The notes below the pieces were generated by a model. That model was given only the letters and a program-made list of their open reading frames with translations. It searched no databases and was not told where the DNA came from. A program made the translations under genes and the position numbers. From contig CM055101.1 in assembly GCA_029204225.1 (NCBI GenBank), positions 60,653,340-60,717,339 on the forward strand: a DNA stretch of 64,000 nucleotides, written 5' to 3'. Positions 26,538 to 39,944 of the stretch are shown here, one piece after another (position 1 is the first letter of the stretch; the number at the start of each line of letters is the position of its first letter). Origin of the DNA: Diphasiastrum complanatum. Lineage: Eukaryota > Streptophyta > Lycopodiopsida > Lycopodiales > Lycopodiaceae.

Positions 26538-28413
26538 ATCTCAGCTAGCATAGATCTGGCACTTTTCACAATTGTACGATTCTTGCACTCAGCTACACCA
26601 TTGAGAGCAGGAGTATGAGCTCGCATAAATTGTCTTTTGATCCCACATTGATCACAAAGATCATTGAAGTCGTTAGACTTGAACTCGCCTCCACTATTTG
26701 ATCTTAGAACTTTGATCTTCTTACCTGTCTGATTTTTGACCAATGCCTTGAAGCTCTTGAAAGTGTCAAACGCATCCAATTTCTTCTTCAAGAAGTAAAT
26801 CCACGTCTTATGTGACATATCATCAATAAAGGTCATGAAATAGAAGGCTTTACCCAAGGACATAGTCCTCATAGACCCGCATAAATATGTGTGGATTAAA
26901 TCCAAGATGTTCTTTGCCCTTGCAACAACACCTTTATTGAACTTTTCTCGATGTTGCTTCCCATACACACATGATTCGCACATTGATTTCAAGTGGTCTT
27001 CTATCATAGGCAATTCTCTCACCATTTCCAATTTCCAAATCAAACTGAGGCTTCCTAAGTTCAAATGACCAAGCCTCTTATGCCACAGTTCAGTTTGCGA
27101 TGCAATAGATGAGATAAGTCCATGTTTCCCCCTGATTGTAGCATTCAACCTGTATAATTTAGTGTTGGGCTCACTTATACCATCCGCAATGACTTTGAAC
27201 TTTTGGCTCACATCCTTCACAAAGCAACAGCAAATTCTACTTTCAACTTTTGATCATTAATGACACCAACGGAAAGTAGATTTTTCTTCAAACCTGGTAC
27301 ATAAAGTACCTCCTTGATTGTCCTGCTTTTTCCATCAAGTAGTTGGATGAAAACGGTGCCTATTCCCTTGATCTTGCACACATCACCATTTGCTTGTGAA
27401 ATCGACGTTCCATTATCCAACTCTTTCAAGCTACTGAACCAATCCTTGTTACTTGTCATGGTTCTTGTGGCTCCTGAGTCAATGTACCACGCTTGATCAT
27501 CTTGATTAGCTGACAATACTGATATGAAGATGCTGGAGTCTTCAATCTCACCTTCATCGACAATGTTACCTGCTTGCTTTGGTTTCCCCTTGCCTGATTC
27601 CACCATGAATTTCTGACATTCGCTCTTCCAATGGCCCTTTCTGTCGCAATGGAAGCATTTGCCCTTTTTCTTGGTCTTGTTGAAAGATCCCTCATCCTCC
27701 TGAGTCTTGGTGAATTGCTTCTTAGACTTCTTCTTGCCCTTGCCTTTGCCTTTCTTTTGGCATGTCGCAAGTGTCTGATCATCAGTTCTTTGACGTCTAG
27801 CTTTCACCATTTCTCGCCGTTGCTCCTCCTGCATCAAGATTCCTATGAGCTCGTCAAAGGTTGGCACTTTTTCTCTTGATGTTATTCCGCTTACAAACAT
27901 CTGATAGGGTTCTGCAATGTCGCACAATGCATTGTGCACTAGCTCAACATCATGTATGTGCTCACCAATAGAATGTAGTTCATCTCTCATTGTCTTAATT
28001 CTGGTCATATAAGTCTGAATGTGCTCTCCTTGTTCCATTCAGGCACTATTTAGTTTTGACTTTAGAAACATAATCCTTGATGGATTTGACGTCTCGAACT
28101 GCTCCTTTAGCACATCACATGCCTGTTTGGGTGTAACAACATCACAAATGTGGATAAGGATGTGATCCTTCACTGACAAGTTGATATGATTCAAGGCTCT
28201 TCTTGCTCTTCTATCAAATATTTTAATGTCAGATTTATTCATTGGTCTTCTCTCGTCACCTGTGATTATATCCCACTGTTCCTTCTCTATCAATATGTTT
28301 TTTATCTTGACCTTCCACACTGCATAGTTGAAAATCTCGTCCAATTTGCTACTTTCACTCAAAATAGACTCTCCCATGTTTGCCATCCCAAAACTGTCTG
28401 AAACTGTAGCCAT
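26538..28413 (-). pseudogene. Copia-A2 gag, protease and integrase core
   Basis: The only copy in the window that retains the gag N-terminus: ATG at 28413, WKVKIKNILIEKEQWDIITG, then a TGA at about 28036-28038 and continuing frame with gag core (YMTRIKTMRDEL), zinc knuckle CFHCDRKGHWKSEC, protease DSGATR, a short deletion near 27230 that shifts frame, integrase HHCC (HKRLGHLNLG, CESCVYGKQH), first Asp replaced in IHTYLC (Asp to Tyr), RSNSGGE (second Asp to Asn) and NGVAECKN keeping the Glu. Two of three catalytic residues are lost. Confidence 0.9.
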
Positions 28414-28675
28414 AGCCTAAAACCAATATGCCGAGGCCAACTGTGATGTCAGAAGTCGAAAATAATGACCTGCACTTTTTTTCTTACTAGGCCACCCACC
28501 GCTTTTCTGCCAAATTGAAAGCCAAATTGGCATCGCCTTCCAAAATACACTTTGTCACCAACTCCCAACAACGTGCCCAATGGAATGGTGAAATCACTTT
28601 TGGCGCACTCCAAACACTTTCTTGTTACATACCTATGTAACTAGCAGTACTTCAGACCCCTATTAGTCCATTTAG
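28414..28675 (-). other. Copia-A2 leader or junction sequence
   Basis: No LTR or primer site precedes the A2 gag. The interval has no open frame and no copy elsewhere in the window; it ends where the gypsy LTR begins. Confidence 0.4.
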
Positions 28676-29706
28676 TGTTGGGGGCTGAATGGCAAGGTAA
28701 ACTTAGGATTAAGGGTATGTGCCCTTAGATAAGGGCAGACAAGTGACTATACCTTAGTTGGAGGTATGGAGTCACGTGACCCTTGGATAAGGGGTACCCT
28801 TAGTATCAAGGATAGGTGCCTTAGATTAAGGTACTAGTGTTCTTGGTTAAGGGCAGGTAGGTGTCTATACCTTGGATGGAGGTATGGAACCTAGAGAGGT
28901 GTTAGAAAGTCATTGGATGACTATTTTTTTAAACCTTGGGCCTCAACCTTGAACCGTATCACTTTATTGGTCTAGGACCAAAGTATACTTGCACAACTTG
29001 GGCAATGGGACCTAGTAGGAGGGTGCCCTTCTAAAGTGTCCATTGAGTTCCCAACTCCCACAAGAAAGGCATTCAAAGAGTCATAGGTTATGAAAGGAGT
29101 CTCTTGACATTCCATAAGCCTATGGAGGCTATTGGAAATTCTTTAACTCCCCTAGGCTTCTCTCTCTCTCTCTCTCATTGATGAGCATGGAACTCCATAG
29201 TGCATTGGAGGGGTCCATGGGCCATCTATATGAGGGTAGTAGGGTGTCCATTGGGAGGGGGAGATCTCTCTTGTTTGCTTTGCTTATGCTCTAGTGTTGC
29301 TACTAGTGTGTAGAGTGCTTTCTTGTGGTAGTATGCTTGAGGTTTGGATCTTGCTTATGGTATGGGACATAAGTAGGGTTTGGATCTTGAGAATGCTATG
29401 GAGTGTTGTGGTATGCTTGTGATTTGTTTCTGGTTAGCAAGGGGGTGCTAGATAGGTCTTGCTTGGAGCTTGGATCTAGCTATGGTTGGGTGGTGAATAT
29501 TTGAGGCCAGCTTGTTATCTATCTTTGTGTTTAAAGAGTAGGGACACAGGTGGAGGAGAGATCCTTGGAGGCTTGCAGATCCTTACTTGAGGTGGAGGTA
29601 TCCTAGCTTGGAGTTGGGGATCATCTTGAAGCTTGCAGATTGCTTGGAGGACATTTGGAGACTCTACCTTGGATTTGGAGGACTTCCTCACCTCTACTTG
29701 TAAAAG
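28676..29706 (+). repeat. Ty3/gypsy G2 5' LTR
   Basis: Starts TGTTGGGGGC and runs to the primer site at 29707. Contains an internal duplication in its front part (a unit with AAGGGCAG and CTATACCTT...GGAGGTATGGA at about 28730-28771 and 28849-28890), a short (CT)8 at 29160, and a TATA-like CTATATGAG near 29226. The exact 3' end is unclear because the last bases before the primer site are not CA. No second LTR is present. Confidence 0.65.
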
Positions 29707-30735
29707 TGGTATCAGAGTTAGACAAAGGATGGTAACCTTTCTAACCTTCTTCAAGCTCTATTAAGATCACCAACTAAATTTTTTTTGGGAAAGCTTATAG
29801 GCTTTTCTAGTTGTAGGAAGTTGTAGTTGAAGTACCCAATGAATCTAGTTCTCTTTGGAAGAGAGTAATGATGCTTATAGAATTGTTTAGGGGCTGATTT
29901 TTTATCATGTTAGAGAAGTTTTAAAGTGGGCTTTGGGTTTTTAAAAGTTCTGAAAAAAGATTTGTGAGATGGGTAGAGAAAGTCTTCTTCTACATACACA
30001 AACTTTTTTTTGGCAAAAAAATTGATTCTAGCTATGTGTTTTGATCAAAACTAGTGTTTTTTTTTGCATAAATGAAGTGTTTGAAGTTCTGGTTTTCATT
30101 TTAAAGTTCTATTTTTTCAGACCTGTAAATTTGAAAATCAGATCTGAAAAGTGAAGTTTTCATTCAAACTTCATTAGTTACACCTCTGTATCTCCTAGTT
30201 TCATGAAGATGGCAATGTAGGAAGGGAATGGTAGTGTAACTTTGTGCATAAAACAAGTTTTGAAATTCTGTTTTTTGTCATTTTGAAGTTCTGATTTTCA
30301 GACCTGTAAATTTGAAAATCAGATCTGAAAATTGAAGTTTTCATAAAGCTTCATTAGTTATCCATTTCTAGACACTAGTTTCTTCGTTTTGGAAATCCTA
30401 AATAGTGAGAAATGTAAAAACTTTGGTGCTTTTGAAATGACAAATGGAACTGGAATGGGAATGGGAACTTAATGTAAAATTGAAGTTTACATAAAGATTT
30501 GGTTTTCATTTTTGCTTTTGATTAAGGAAAATGTAGCTTGTTGTTGTTTTCCTCTTAAGCTTGGATTAAGCTTGCAAATAGTAGGCTTGGATTGAGCTTA
30601 CAAACAATAAGATTAAATGAATAGAAGTAAATGTTTTTTATTTGCATTGGATGTAACAATTGAAGCATTTCTATCATTCTAATTTGAGCACTTGTTGTTG
30701 TATTTGCATAATAGGAAAACACACAAGCAACCCCA
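29707..30735 (+). other. G2 primer site and leader
   Basis: TGGTATCAGAGTT at 29707-29719 is the tRNA-Met primer site. The following kilobase is noncoding and contains a diverged tandem repeat (GACCTGTAAATTTGAAAATC at about 30120 and 30302, unit about 180 bp). Confidence 0.75.
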
Positions 30736-31928
30736 ATGGATCAAACCAATGAAAACCCAACATTTGATCTATCAAACCCATCAAATGTGGCACAAGCTCT
30801 TGAACTTTTATACCAACAAATTCAAGCCACTAATAAGCAGCTTCTTGAAACTAATCAAAGAGACCTAGACTTAGAGTCTAGGTTAGCCAATCAGAAGAAG
30901 CATGTAGTTCCACCTCCTATAAAATTGTTTAAGGGGGAGAAGAAAGATAGGAACTTACAAGTGGTAAGTTCTTGGCTAAATGTTTGGAACAAATACTTTG
31001 CCATGAACCAATTCCCTGAATCTGAGAAGTTATCCACTGTCACCATGTTCCTTGAAGGAAGAGCCTTAGTTTGGTGGGATGACTTAGTTGCAAAGGGCAA
31101 TCAACCTTGTACATGGGATGATTTTTGCAAGCTTTTTAGGGATTATTTTTTACCACTTTTAGATGACTATAAACACTTCCAAAAGTTGAGTCATCTAACC
31201 ATGAATAAAGGTTTGGGACAGTTTATTCGAGATTTTCATGAGTACTTGAATCCACTTTATAGTGATATTCCGCCTAAGGTACAAATGTTAATGTTTATTG
31301 ATGGGTTACCAAAAGATTATCAAGTGGATGTTCGTAGGAACCATCCAAAAACCCTAGAAGACGGTATTAGGGATGCAAAATATTTTGATGACACTCCTAA
31401 GCCACCTAGGGGTCAACAGCCTAATGAGCAGAAAAAAGGTTTTCAATTTTAGAGGAAGGATAGGGAAGTTGTTACTGAAACACATCCCAATTCCAACAAT
31501 CCTAAGAAAATCAAGAAAAACTTTAAAAACCATCATGGTGGCAATGATAAAGCTGAAGCTCGTAAGAAGAACTTGTGCTTCAAGTGCAATGGCGAGGGTC
31601 ACCTTGCACGTGATTGCATAAAAAAACAAGCTTCAACCTCAGGTAATCTATCTCGAAGTAATGAGATGGATGTTTGTTTCCTTAGTTCTTTAGTTTCTGG
31701 TCCTAATGACCTTATTTGCATTAAAGGTAAAGTTAATGATCAAGTTGTTAATGTTCTTTTTGAAACGGGATCCACTCATAACTTTATTAATGTAAATTTG
31801 GTGCAGAAGCTAAACCTTCCTACCAAAAAAAGTGAGAAAAAATACTGTGTGACAATGACATCAGGAAGTAATTCTGATTCGATGGATTTTATTGTTCCTG
31901 ATGTAGAATTGCACATTCAGGCCAATGC
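30736..31928 (+). pseudogene. Gypsy G2 gag and protease, truncated
   Basis: ATG at 30736. The first 238 codons carry the retrotransposon gag capsid domain (WLNVWNKYF, FLEGRALVWWDDL, PPKVQMLMFIDGLPKDY). A TAG at 31450-31452 interrupts the frame, which then continues without shift through a zinc knuckle CFKCNGEGHLARDC and into the protease, where the active-site motif reads ETGSTHNFI, Glu in place of the catalytic Asp. Cut at about 31928 by copia-B sequence. Defective through the amber codon, the active-site change and the truncation. Confidence 0.9.
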
Positions 31929-33705
31929 AAGAGTTCGTCCCAACGAGTCCTATCACCATCGACAAGCCTCGACTTGCAACTGTTCCGACGAACATCAAAG
32001 ATATCCCTGTCACACAGTAAGGAGAATCATCATCTCAACAACCAACTGTTGTTCGGAGATCTACACGACATCGACAAGAACCTGATCGTTTCATCCCTCA
32101 GGCATTCATCAGCAATGATAAACCCACTTCAATATCAAAAGCCTTGTCAAGCTCGAATGCAGACAACTAGCATTCCGCCATGCATGCTGAGTACAGCTCA
32201 TTGATGAAGAACAAGACCTTGGGTCTTGTCGAAGCTCCTATAGATGCAAAGATCATCGACACTAAGTGGACCTTCAAGCTGAAGCTCAATCCAGATGGTT
32301 CAACAGCTAGATGGAAAGCACCTCTAGTTGTCAAAGGTTATGAACAAACCTATGGGATTGACTACTCTGAGACATACAACCAGTGGTAAGACTTCAATCA
32401 ATTCGATCTTTATTCGCCTTTGCAGCTGCCGAAGATCTGAAAATACACCAGATGGATGTTCAAACAGCCTTTCTGAATGGATATATACAAGAAGATATTT
32501 ACATCTACCAACCTGAAGGTTACGTCCTTCAAGGCCAAGAACACAAAGTATGTAAGTTGCAGAAAGCTCTCTACGGGCTAAAACAAGCTCCAAGGGCCTG
32601 GTTTGAGAGAATCAATCGATTCTTGTTGCAGCATGACTTCATCCCAAACTCTGCTGACTCTAATGTTTATCTCAAACATAGAGGCTCAAGCTATGTCATA
32701 ATAGCTCTATAATATGTTGATGACTCACTGACTATCAGCAATTTGAATCAGCTACTTCATGAGACAAAGAATCTTCTGTCGAAGGAATTCGAAAATGATT
32801 GACTCAGGCCCTATGCACTAACTTCTAGGAATCGAGATAAACAGAGATAGATTGAGAAGAAATATTATACTAAGTCAAGAAAGCTATCTAACCAGTGCAC
32901 TCTACAGGTTTGACATAGAAAACTACAAGTCCATAGACTCGTCTATGGACCCAGGATTCAAACTATCAAGGGATATGTGCTCAAATACTCATGTAGAAAA
33001 GAAAGAGATGTGCAAACACCCCTATCAGTCAATAGTGGAATTGAACATGTATGCCATGGTCTGCACCGAATTTGATCTAGCATTTACAATCTACACATTG
33101 TCACAGTTTATGTCAAATCTCGGCCTACCTCATTGGAAGGCTCTACTCAGAGTACTAAGATACATTCAAGCCACTAAGCACTATTCTTTGTGTTATGATG
33201 AAAATTCAGAGAATGGTTTGACATTAACTACTGATTTTGATTTTGATTGGGTTGGTAATGTGAATACAAGAAAATCCACTTCCAGCTATTTTGCTTTCTA
33301 GCAGGAGGACCCATCTCATGGAACAATTGAAAGTAGAAATGCATTTTTTTGTCCTCCATAGAATCAGAATATGTCGCTGCTACCTCTACAGTGAAGGAAA
33401 TCATCTAGCTCAGAAGACTGCTTCAAGATCTTATGATTATTCAAATCAGTCCAATTATACTCTATTGCGACAATCAAAGTTGCATTGCTCTATCTTTGAA
33501 CCCACGAACTCACTCTAGAATTAAACATATCAATTTTATTTTCTTAGAGAGAAAGTTTAGAATAAAGATGTCTAATTAAGTTATTGTCCTACTGCCCGTA
33601 TGTTGGTTGATATCTTGACTAAACCTCTGTCAAGAGAAAAACATGTTTCATTATGTAGCTTGCTCAATTTCACTCTAGATCCTAGGAGTTAAGCTTAAGC
33701 GGGGG
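31929..33705 (+). pseudogene. Copia-B3: integrase tail, reverse transcriptase, RNase H
   Basis: Joined to gypsy protease at 31929. Recognisable in order: RRSTRHRQEPDRF linker, LVEAPIDAKIIDTKW, KLKLNPDGSTARWKA, HQMDVQTAFLNGYIQEDIY, KALYGLKQAPRAWFERI, a three-base insertion that puts a stop in front of YVDD (32711-32713), HWKALLRVLRYIQATKHYSL, a TAG at 33299-33301, then RNase H remnants and DILTKPLSREKH near 33610-33650. At least four lesions. Ends with a purine tract AAGCTTAAGCGGGGG abutting the LTR. Confidence 0.9.
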
Positions 33706-34402
<697 letters not shown>

Positions 34403-35005
34403 TGGGTTGTCCATGGTTATGAGTTGCGCAAGTAATTCATAACTGGGGCATCGAAAAAATTATTGTTGAGAATCGTGGGCGCGCAGTCAAAGTTGATCCA
34501 ATCAATTAGACTATCAAGCCAGTAGTTCAAAAAGAAGATGATGATTCATCAACAACAAATCATACTTGTGATCGACAAGTGAAGACTTTAAGAGTTCACT
34601 ATGACTCTCAAACTGATACTGTCAATTGGAACCAAGCTCTTCCAACAGTGGATTGTACAACAGGCTATGTGTCAACGGATGATCAATCCAAATTGAACAA
34701 GATTCCTTTACCAGATCGAACTTTGGATATGGAGATCAGTTTTCCATTGAACATGATGAATGTAGTTTGGATATCAACTAATCCAATACCAGATCCGATT
34801 GAAGATGATCTAATTCATGTGAGTAAAACCTTGACTTATGAGGATCCTAAAAGATTTGGAGTATGAGATATTTTGGATGAGCCAACAATAAAAGCACCAA
34901 AGTAGTTGTTTTGATTGACGAAGAAACAAGAAAAGCAACATTATAATACGGTTCTAAAATGGGAAAAATCATCTCGAAAGGTTGATTCTAAGAATGTACC
35001 ACCTT
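34403..35005 (+). pseudogene. Gypsy protease C-terminal fragment
   Basis: Open in one frame with two stops: LGCPWL, stop, VAQVIHNWGIEKIIVENRG, KVDPIN, stop, then 95 further codons (34579-34866) rich in Asp and Thr. LGxPWL...HNWG is the C-terminal motif of plant gypsy retropepsins; what follows would be the protease to RT linker. It may be the far side of the gypsy interrupted at 31928, but the protease subtype looks different, so I leave that open. Confidence 0.6.
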
Positions 35006-35007
35006 TA

Positions 35008-35282
35008 GCTTAGAATCTGCTTCGAACAGGAACACAGATTATGCTACACAGTAACACAGACAGAAAAACACTTTCCATAGCAAGCTCACATAGCAATTGT
35101 ATTTCTCAAAATGAAAATACACTGTACATATAGTTCTTCACTATGGCAACCCATGCATGATCCAGGTTGCCTTTGATGGGACGCGTGTCCCATCGATTCA
35201 CCTCGTGGCGAGGCCAACTGATCCTTATCTATTGATAGGACCCACAATACAGTAACACAATGATTCTCCTTTAATTCTTACT
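35008..35282 (-). repeat. 3' LTR of copia-A3
   Basis: 275 bp, alignable over its length to 1406-1681, followed by the same polypurine tract. Confidence 0.9.
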
Positions 35283-37428
35283 CTCTCCCTTAAAGTAGAG
35301 TCTACTTTTTATACAGTCATATACATAGCTTTAAAGTCAACAAACTTTAAGTACAAAAAGCTTTGATCTGAACTTATCAAACTTTTCTCTAACAAGTGGC
35401 TTAGTGAAAATGTCAGCTAGTTGTCCTTATGTACTACAATGAACAACATGAATTTCACAACTCAGCAGCCTCTCACGTATAAAGTGATACTGAATTTCAA
35501 TGTGTTAGGTTCTCGCATGGAACACTAGATTCTTTGCTAGTTAAATGCCACTCTGACTATCTTATACTCTGCTTTTCTGGTGGATAAAGCAACTGTACTT
35601 TGTTTTTTACTAGACCAGGAAAAGCAACTGCCACAAAGCTGGAATACATACCATGTGGTGGATCTACGATCATCATAGTCACCTCCCCAATCCGCATCCA
35701 CATAGCCACATAACTCAGGTAAACTCTCATGCTTTATGTAAACCAAGCCATAATATGAAGTACCTTTGACATAACGCAAAATGTGCTTAGCTGTCTTCCA
35801 ATGCATTTCCGTAGGTGTTGCCATAAACTGACTTACAGTACCAACAACATAGCATATATCTGGTCTAGTCGTGGTAAGGGAAATCAAGCTCTCTACTAAC
35901 TGCCTATACAACATAGCATCAAATTGGTGTGACTCATCAAGCTTAGAAAGCTTTTTACCTGGTTCAAAAGAGTGTTCACTGGCTTGCAATCCTACAACCT
36001 GAACCTGTGCAGCAACTCTTTGACATACTTCACGTTAAACCCACTTCATGTCCTTTTTGCCACACCTCCACTCCAAGGCAATAATGCATTAGGCTGAGAT
36101 CTGTCATCTCAAATTGTTCCATGAGGTCTTTCTTGATCATGTCTATCATCTCTTGATTATTTCCTGTGATAATCAAGTCATCAACATAAAGAGCAATCAA
36201 AACAACCATACCATCAAAGCATAAGACATAAAGGTTCGGATCAGAATGTGTTCTCACCATCTCCTTAGAATGAAAGTAGGCATCAATCCTGCTGTACCAC
36301 GCATGCGGTGCCTGTTTAAGACCATAAAGTGGTTTCTTCAAGCAACATATCTTATTCTCCTGTCCTTTCGCTACAAAGCCTTCAGGTTGATCCATGATCA
36401 CCTCTTCTTCTAACTCACCATTTAGAAAAGTAGATTTCACATCCATCTGATGCAAAGGCCATCCAAAATGTGAAGCTAAAGCAACAAGTAGACCTAGAGT
36501 CTACCACTTACATACTGGCGCAAAGGTCTCCCCATAGTCGACGCCTTTACTTTGTGCATACCCTTTGATCACCAATCTTGCTTTCTGCTTTGCTATACTT
36601 CCATCTGCATGGTACTTAGTTCTGTATACCCATTTACAACCAATGGGTTTTTTGCCAACTGGTGGTTCCACTAAGTCCCATGTGCTATGCTTAGCAATTG
36701 ACTTCATCTCTTCTTCCATGGCCTTGATCCAAATGTCATCATCCTTCGCTTCAACATAAGTCGAAGGTTCTTTGCTTTAAATAATGCTAGATAAGAGAGC
36801 ATAATTTGTTTCATACCTTTCAAGTTGTGTCTTCTCTCTTGGTGATCTTCGTAGCTCTCCCTGGCTAGATGATCCTGGAAAGTCATCCATGTCGCGGCTC
36901 TCCAACAATCTCTCAAACGACTAAGGGAGCTTCCTGTCAGGTGATCGAGTTCTTGGTGAAAATGTATCCCATGATACATCTTTATCCTTGCGTTTGTCAC
37001 TTGCAACATCAATCCTTATTGCACCAAAATGTCTATCTCTACCTCTCCAACCCGTCTCTTGAGGTTGAGTAGTAGTATCTTGAGGTGTATCCTCGTGTCC
37101 ACCACTAGGAAAGTCAATAAATGGATCATCATCAGGAGGTATTCTCACTGTACCACTTTTCCACTGGATGTGTCCATCTTCTCAACATCCTCGTCTTTAT
37201 ACATCTTAGATTCATCAAAGATAACATCACGGTTGGTATGTATTTTGTTCTCCACTGGATCAAAACATCTATAGCCCTTCACACGATCATCATATCCTAG
37301 GAATATACACATGATAGCTTTCACATCAAGCTTGCGTCTCTCTTACTTAGGAATGTGTACAAAGGCTTTACATCCAAAGATTTGCAAGTGGTTCATCTTT
37401 GGCTTCTTCTTCATAAATGCCTCCTCAA
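35283..37428 (-). pseudogene. Copia-A3 integrase tail, reverse transcriptase, RNase H
   Basis: Several broken frames. 37148-36720: integrase tail and linker (RSPDRKLP, ARESYEDHQERR). 36719-36500: [16 protein letters not shown]. 36455-36030: MDVKSTFLNGELEEE, LKQAPHAWYSRID and an intact YVDD with its preceding residues, which A1 has lost. 35989-35537: RNase H with DADWGGDYDDRRSTTWY. Small deletions near 36040 and 35560 break the frame. Confidence 0.88.
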
Positions 37429-37433
37429 GTGTT

Positions 37434-38477
37434 TGATGAGAAATCAGATTCGTGTATTACGATTTGGATTTCGCAGTCGCGAAGCTTTCGCGAAGGAACC
37501 ACAATCCTGCGTTCCGATTTGGATGGAGTTCAGATGCGATCGCTGGCCACTACCAGCTGAATCACTCCTACTATCCTCTAGAATGTAGTCAGGCTCTATT
37601 GATCTACGTTTATAAAATTAATGCAGCATTCAACATAGCTTCAACCAAGTTGCAGAATTAAAATGAACAAGAAAAACTTAGACACACGATTAACAACAAA
37701 AGAATTTGCATACGAGATTAGACACAAGAAGAGAAATTGTCTATATTGAACTTCCTCTGCTTTCTTCAAGCATTGCATGCAAATCCACGCAGTGCGTTGG
37801 TGTGGGAGAAACACGATTCTCTCATGAGTAATCGTCTTGCTTTACTAGCAGACAATTGGATCTCTATGGATCCTAATCACAGAGCTCATCACGCACACAT
37901 GCGGACTTTTGTCTGTATTTTGTCTTGATTGCTTACTAGGATCAGACTACTACATTACATTGTATGTGTATTCTGTTGATCTATATGTCAAGTATCATCC
38001 AGTAAGTATGGTCGCTCTATGTAAATCTGAGATTAGAGTGATTAAGCATCTACAACTAATCAGGGAATTACAAGAGTGGTAGATTAGCCACGACCTAAAA
38101 AGTATCTGCTGACGTCATATCATCAGATCAGATATCTGTACTTTTGGGTACTTGCATGATCTTGCTGGTACTCTTTGGAGCGTGCAGGCAGGAGAAGGTT
38201 TCGTTTTCATCGTTGGTTTCATTTTGGTCATTTGCCTTCTCTCGTACTGGACCACAAAAGATTCTCGTTCATGAATCTTTTGTGTTCGTGAACCGTTCGT
38301 CTTTGTCTGCTTTGACTTTCATGTTCGCGAACCGTTCGTCTTTGTTTCCTTTGACTTTTGTGTTCGCGAAACTTTTCGTGCTTTGTGTCTCCAGATCTTT
38401 GAGTTCGCGAATGTCTTCATCGTGATGAGGGCTAAAAGCTAGCAAGGCTTTGTAATTAGAAACGTTTTGTTTCTTCA
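37434..38477 (-). repeat. 3' LTR of copia-C
   Basis: About 1044 bp, matching 40205-41246 throughout. The inner flank (minus strand TTTGAGAGGGAGC) is the polypurine tract. Contains a GTTCGCGAACCGTTCG-type motif repeated three to four times around 38285-38365. Frames here and at 40507-40698 are shadows. Confidence 0.93.
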
Positions 38478-39393
38478 GCTCCCTCTCAAAGCATGATAGC
38501 TTTACGATCTCGAGATTGCTCCTTTGTCTCTCAAAGAGTCCTTTGTCCAGGGCTTTAGTGAAGATGTCAAGAACCATGTCTCTCATTTCGATGAAGGTGG
38601 TCTACAACATCTTCTTCTCAATTACATCCCTGATCAAGTGGTACTTGATCGCAATGTGCTTCATTCTGGGATAGAACACGAGATCTTTCATCAGGTGTAT
38701 TGCAAAGGTGTTGTCCATCTGCAAGACCAGGGGCTCCTTCTTAGTTTCGTCCAATTCGTCCAAGAACTACCTTAGCCAGATTATTTCGTTGGCCATTTTT
38801 GCTGCTGCAACATATTTTGCTTCGTAGGATGACTGGGCTACAACGGTTTGCTTCTTGCTGACCCAAAGAATTGCTGCTCCTGATGTGATGGTGCATCCTC
38901 CCGAGACGCTTTTACAGTCGTCCTTGAAAGATGCCCAGCTAGCGTCACTGTAGGAAAGAATTTTGAAACCTGCACCACGACAATAATACAAGCCATAATC
39001 CCTCGTTAATTGAAGATATTGCAAAATTTGTTTTGCAATCTTCCAATGTGTCGAGCCTAGATTTGTGTAGGATTGTCTCATCCTGAATACTGCATAAGTA
39101 GTATCAAGACGTGTATTTTTAGCAAGGTACGTCAATGATCCTACCACCTTCATGTAAGGTGTAAGCTGCATTTGTTCTCTCTCTTCCTCAGTCTTTGGAC
39201 AGTCATCATTCGTCAGCACCGTCCCTACGAGAATTGGAGTGTTTTCTCCTTTGTAGTTCAGCATCCCAAAGTCCTCTAGGACAATCGCCTTTTTGAGATT
39301 CATGGCGTGATTTTTCGCGAGCAGGGTTCTTGTCATTTGGAATGATCTAGGTAAGGCTCTCAATAGGCACGTGAGATGCTTCTCAGCTGACAC
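38478..39393 (-). pseudogene. Copia-C reverse transcriptase end and RNase H
   Basis: KVVGSLTYLAKNTRLDTTY, HWKIAKQILQYLQLTRDYGL, SDASWASFKDDCKSVSGG, SSYEAKYVAAAKMANEIIWLR, stop, then FLDELDETKKEPL, HIAIKYHLIRDV and FTKALDK near the polypurine tract. These are the final RT and RNase H motifs of a copia element different from A and B. The N-terminal side is fused to gag near 39370. Confidence 0.88.
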
Positions 39394-39930
39394 ACATTCT
39401 CTGTTCTAGAGTTATGTAGTGACGAAAACAGATCCTTCATCTTTCTTGCAATATAAGTGAGGTCTTTTCCATCCCACTGCAAATTCGTCAACTGATCTTC
39501 CAGCATCATGATTTGACTTCTTGATTTCGTCTGAAATCTGGTGAGTAATGCATCCCACATCTCCTTAGCTTTGGAGAGTGTAGTAGGTCAAGTGTGAGAC
39601 TATCTTCGATGGAAGATGATAGCAAGGCTATCGCCTTGTCGTTTTTCTCCCTCCATTCGCGTAGCTCCTTGCTTGTTGTCATAGGCATTTCTTCTGTGCC
39701 ATCCACCTAGGGGAATAGTCCTTCACCCTTGAGTATCAAAGATGTCTTAACTTTTTAGACTAGAAAGTTAGATCCTGAGGAATCAAGTATTGTGTAGATC
39801 TTGATCTGCATGCTGCTGATTGAAGCCATTGCTTCTTGGAGTCTGTTCCCTTGTTGATGGTTGTTTGTTTGAATGCTTGGCCTCCTGGATCTGCTAGCTT
39901 CTTGGCTATTTCAGAATATGACAAGATGAC
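39360..39930 (-). pseudogene. Copia-C gag fragment
   Basis: Minus-strand blocks ELREWREKNDKAIALLSSSI and MWDALLTRFQTKSRSQIMML with LQWDGKDLTYIARKMKDLF are the UBN2-like copia gag pattern (W..L...Y, L..L..). Interrupted by a shift near 39560-39600 and a stop near 39760. A start near 39930 would put the gag reading frame directly after the primer site. Confidence 0.75.
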
Positions 39931-39931
39931 C

Positions 39932-39944
39932 GGCTCTGATACCA
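39932..39944 (-). other. Inner primer binding site in copia-C
   Basis: Minus strand TGGTATCAGAGCC, directly after the 144-bp TRIM-like LTR and directly before the gag region. A second identical site lies at 40191-40203 directly after the copia-C 5' LTR. Confidence 0.9.

Larger units (their letters stand above)
24591..28413 (-). mobile_element. Copia-A2, broken element without LTRs
   Basis: Same family as A1. The right-hand LTR has gone: copia-B sequence joins exactly where the LTR would end (AACTCTCTCCCTTA at about 24594). Order on the minus strand: gag 28413-27230, protease and integrase 27220-26538, solo LTR insertion, integrase C-terminal start 25731-25602, then a deletion of about 1.3 kb to the RT YVDD region, RT/RNase H 25600-24652. 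Confidence 0.9.

Noticed and set aside
34579-34866. Independent 95-codon gene
   Set aside because: The same frame extends upstream through two stops into a gypsy protease motif, so it is part of a retrotransposon polyprotein.
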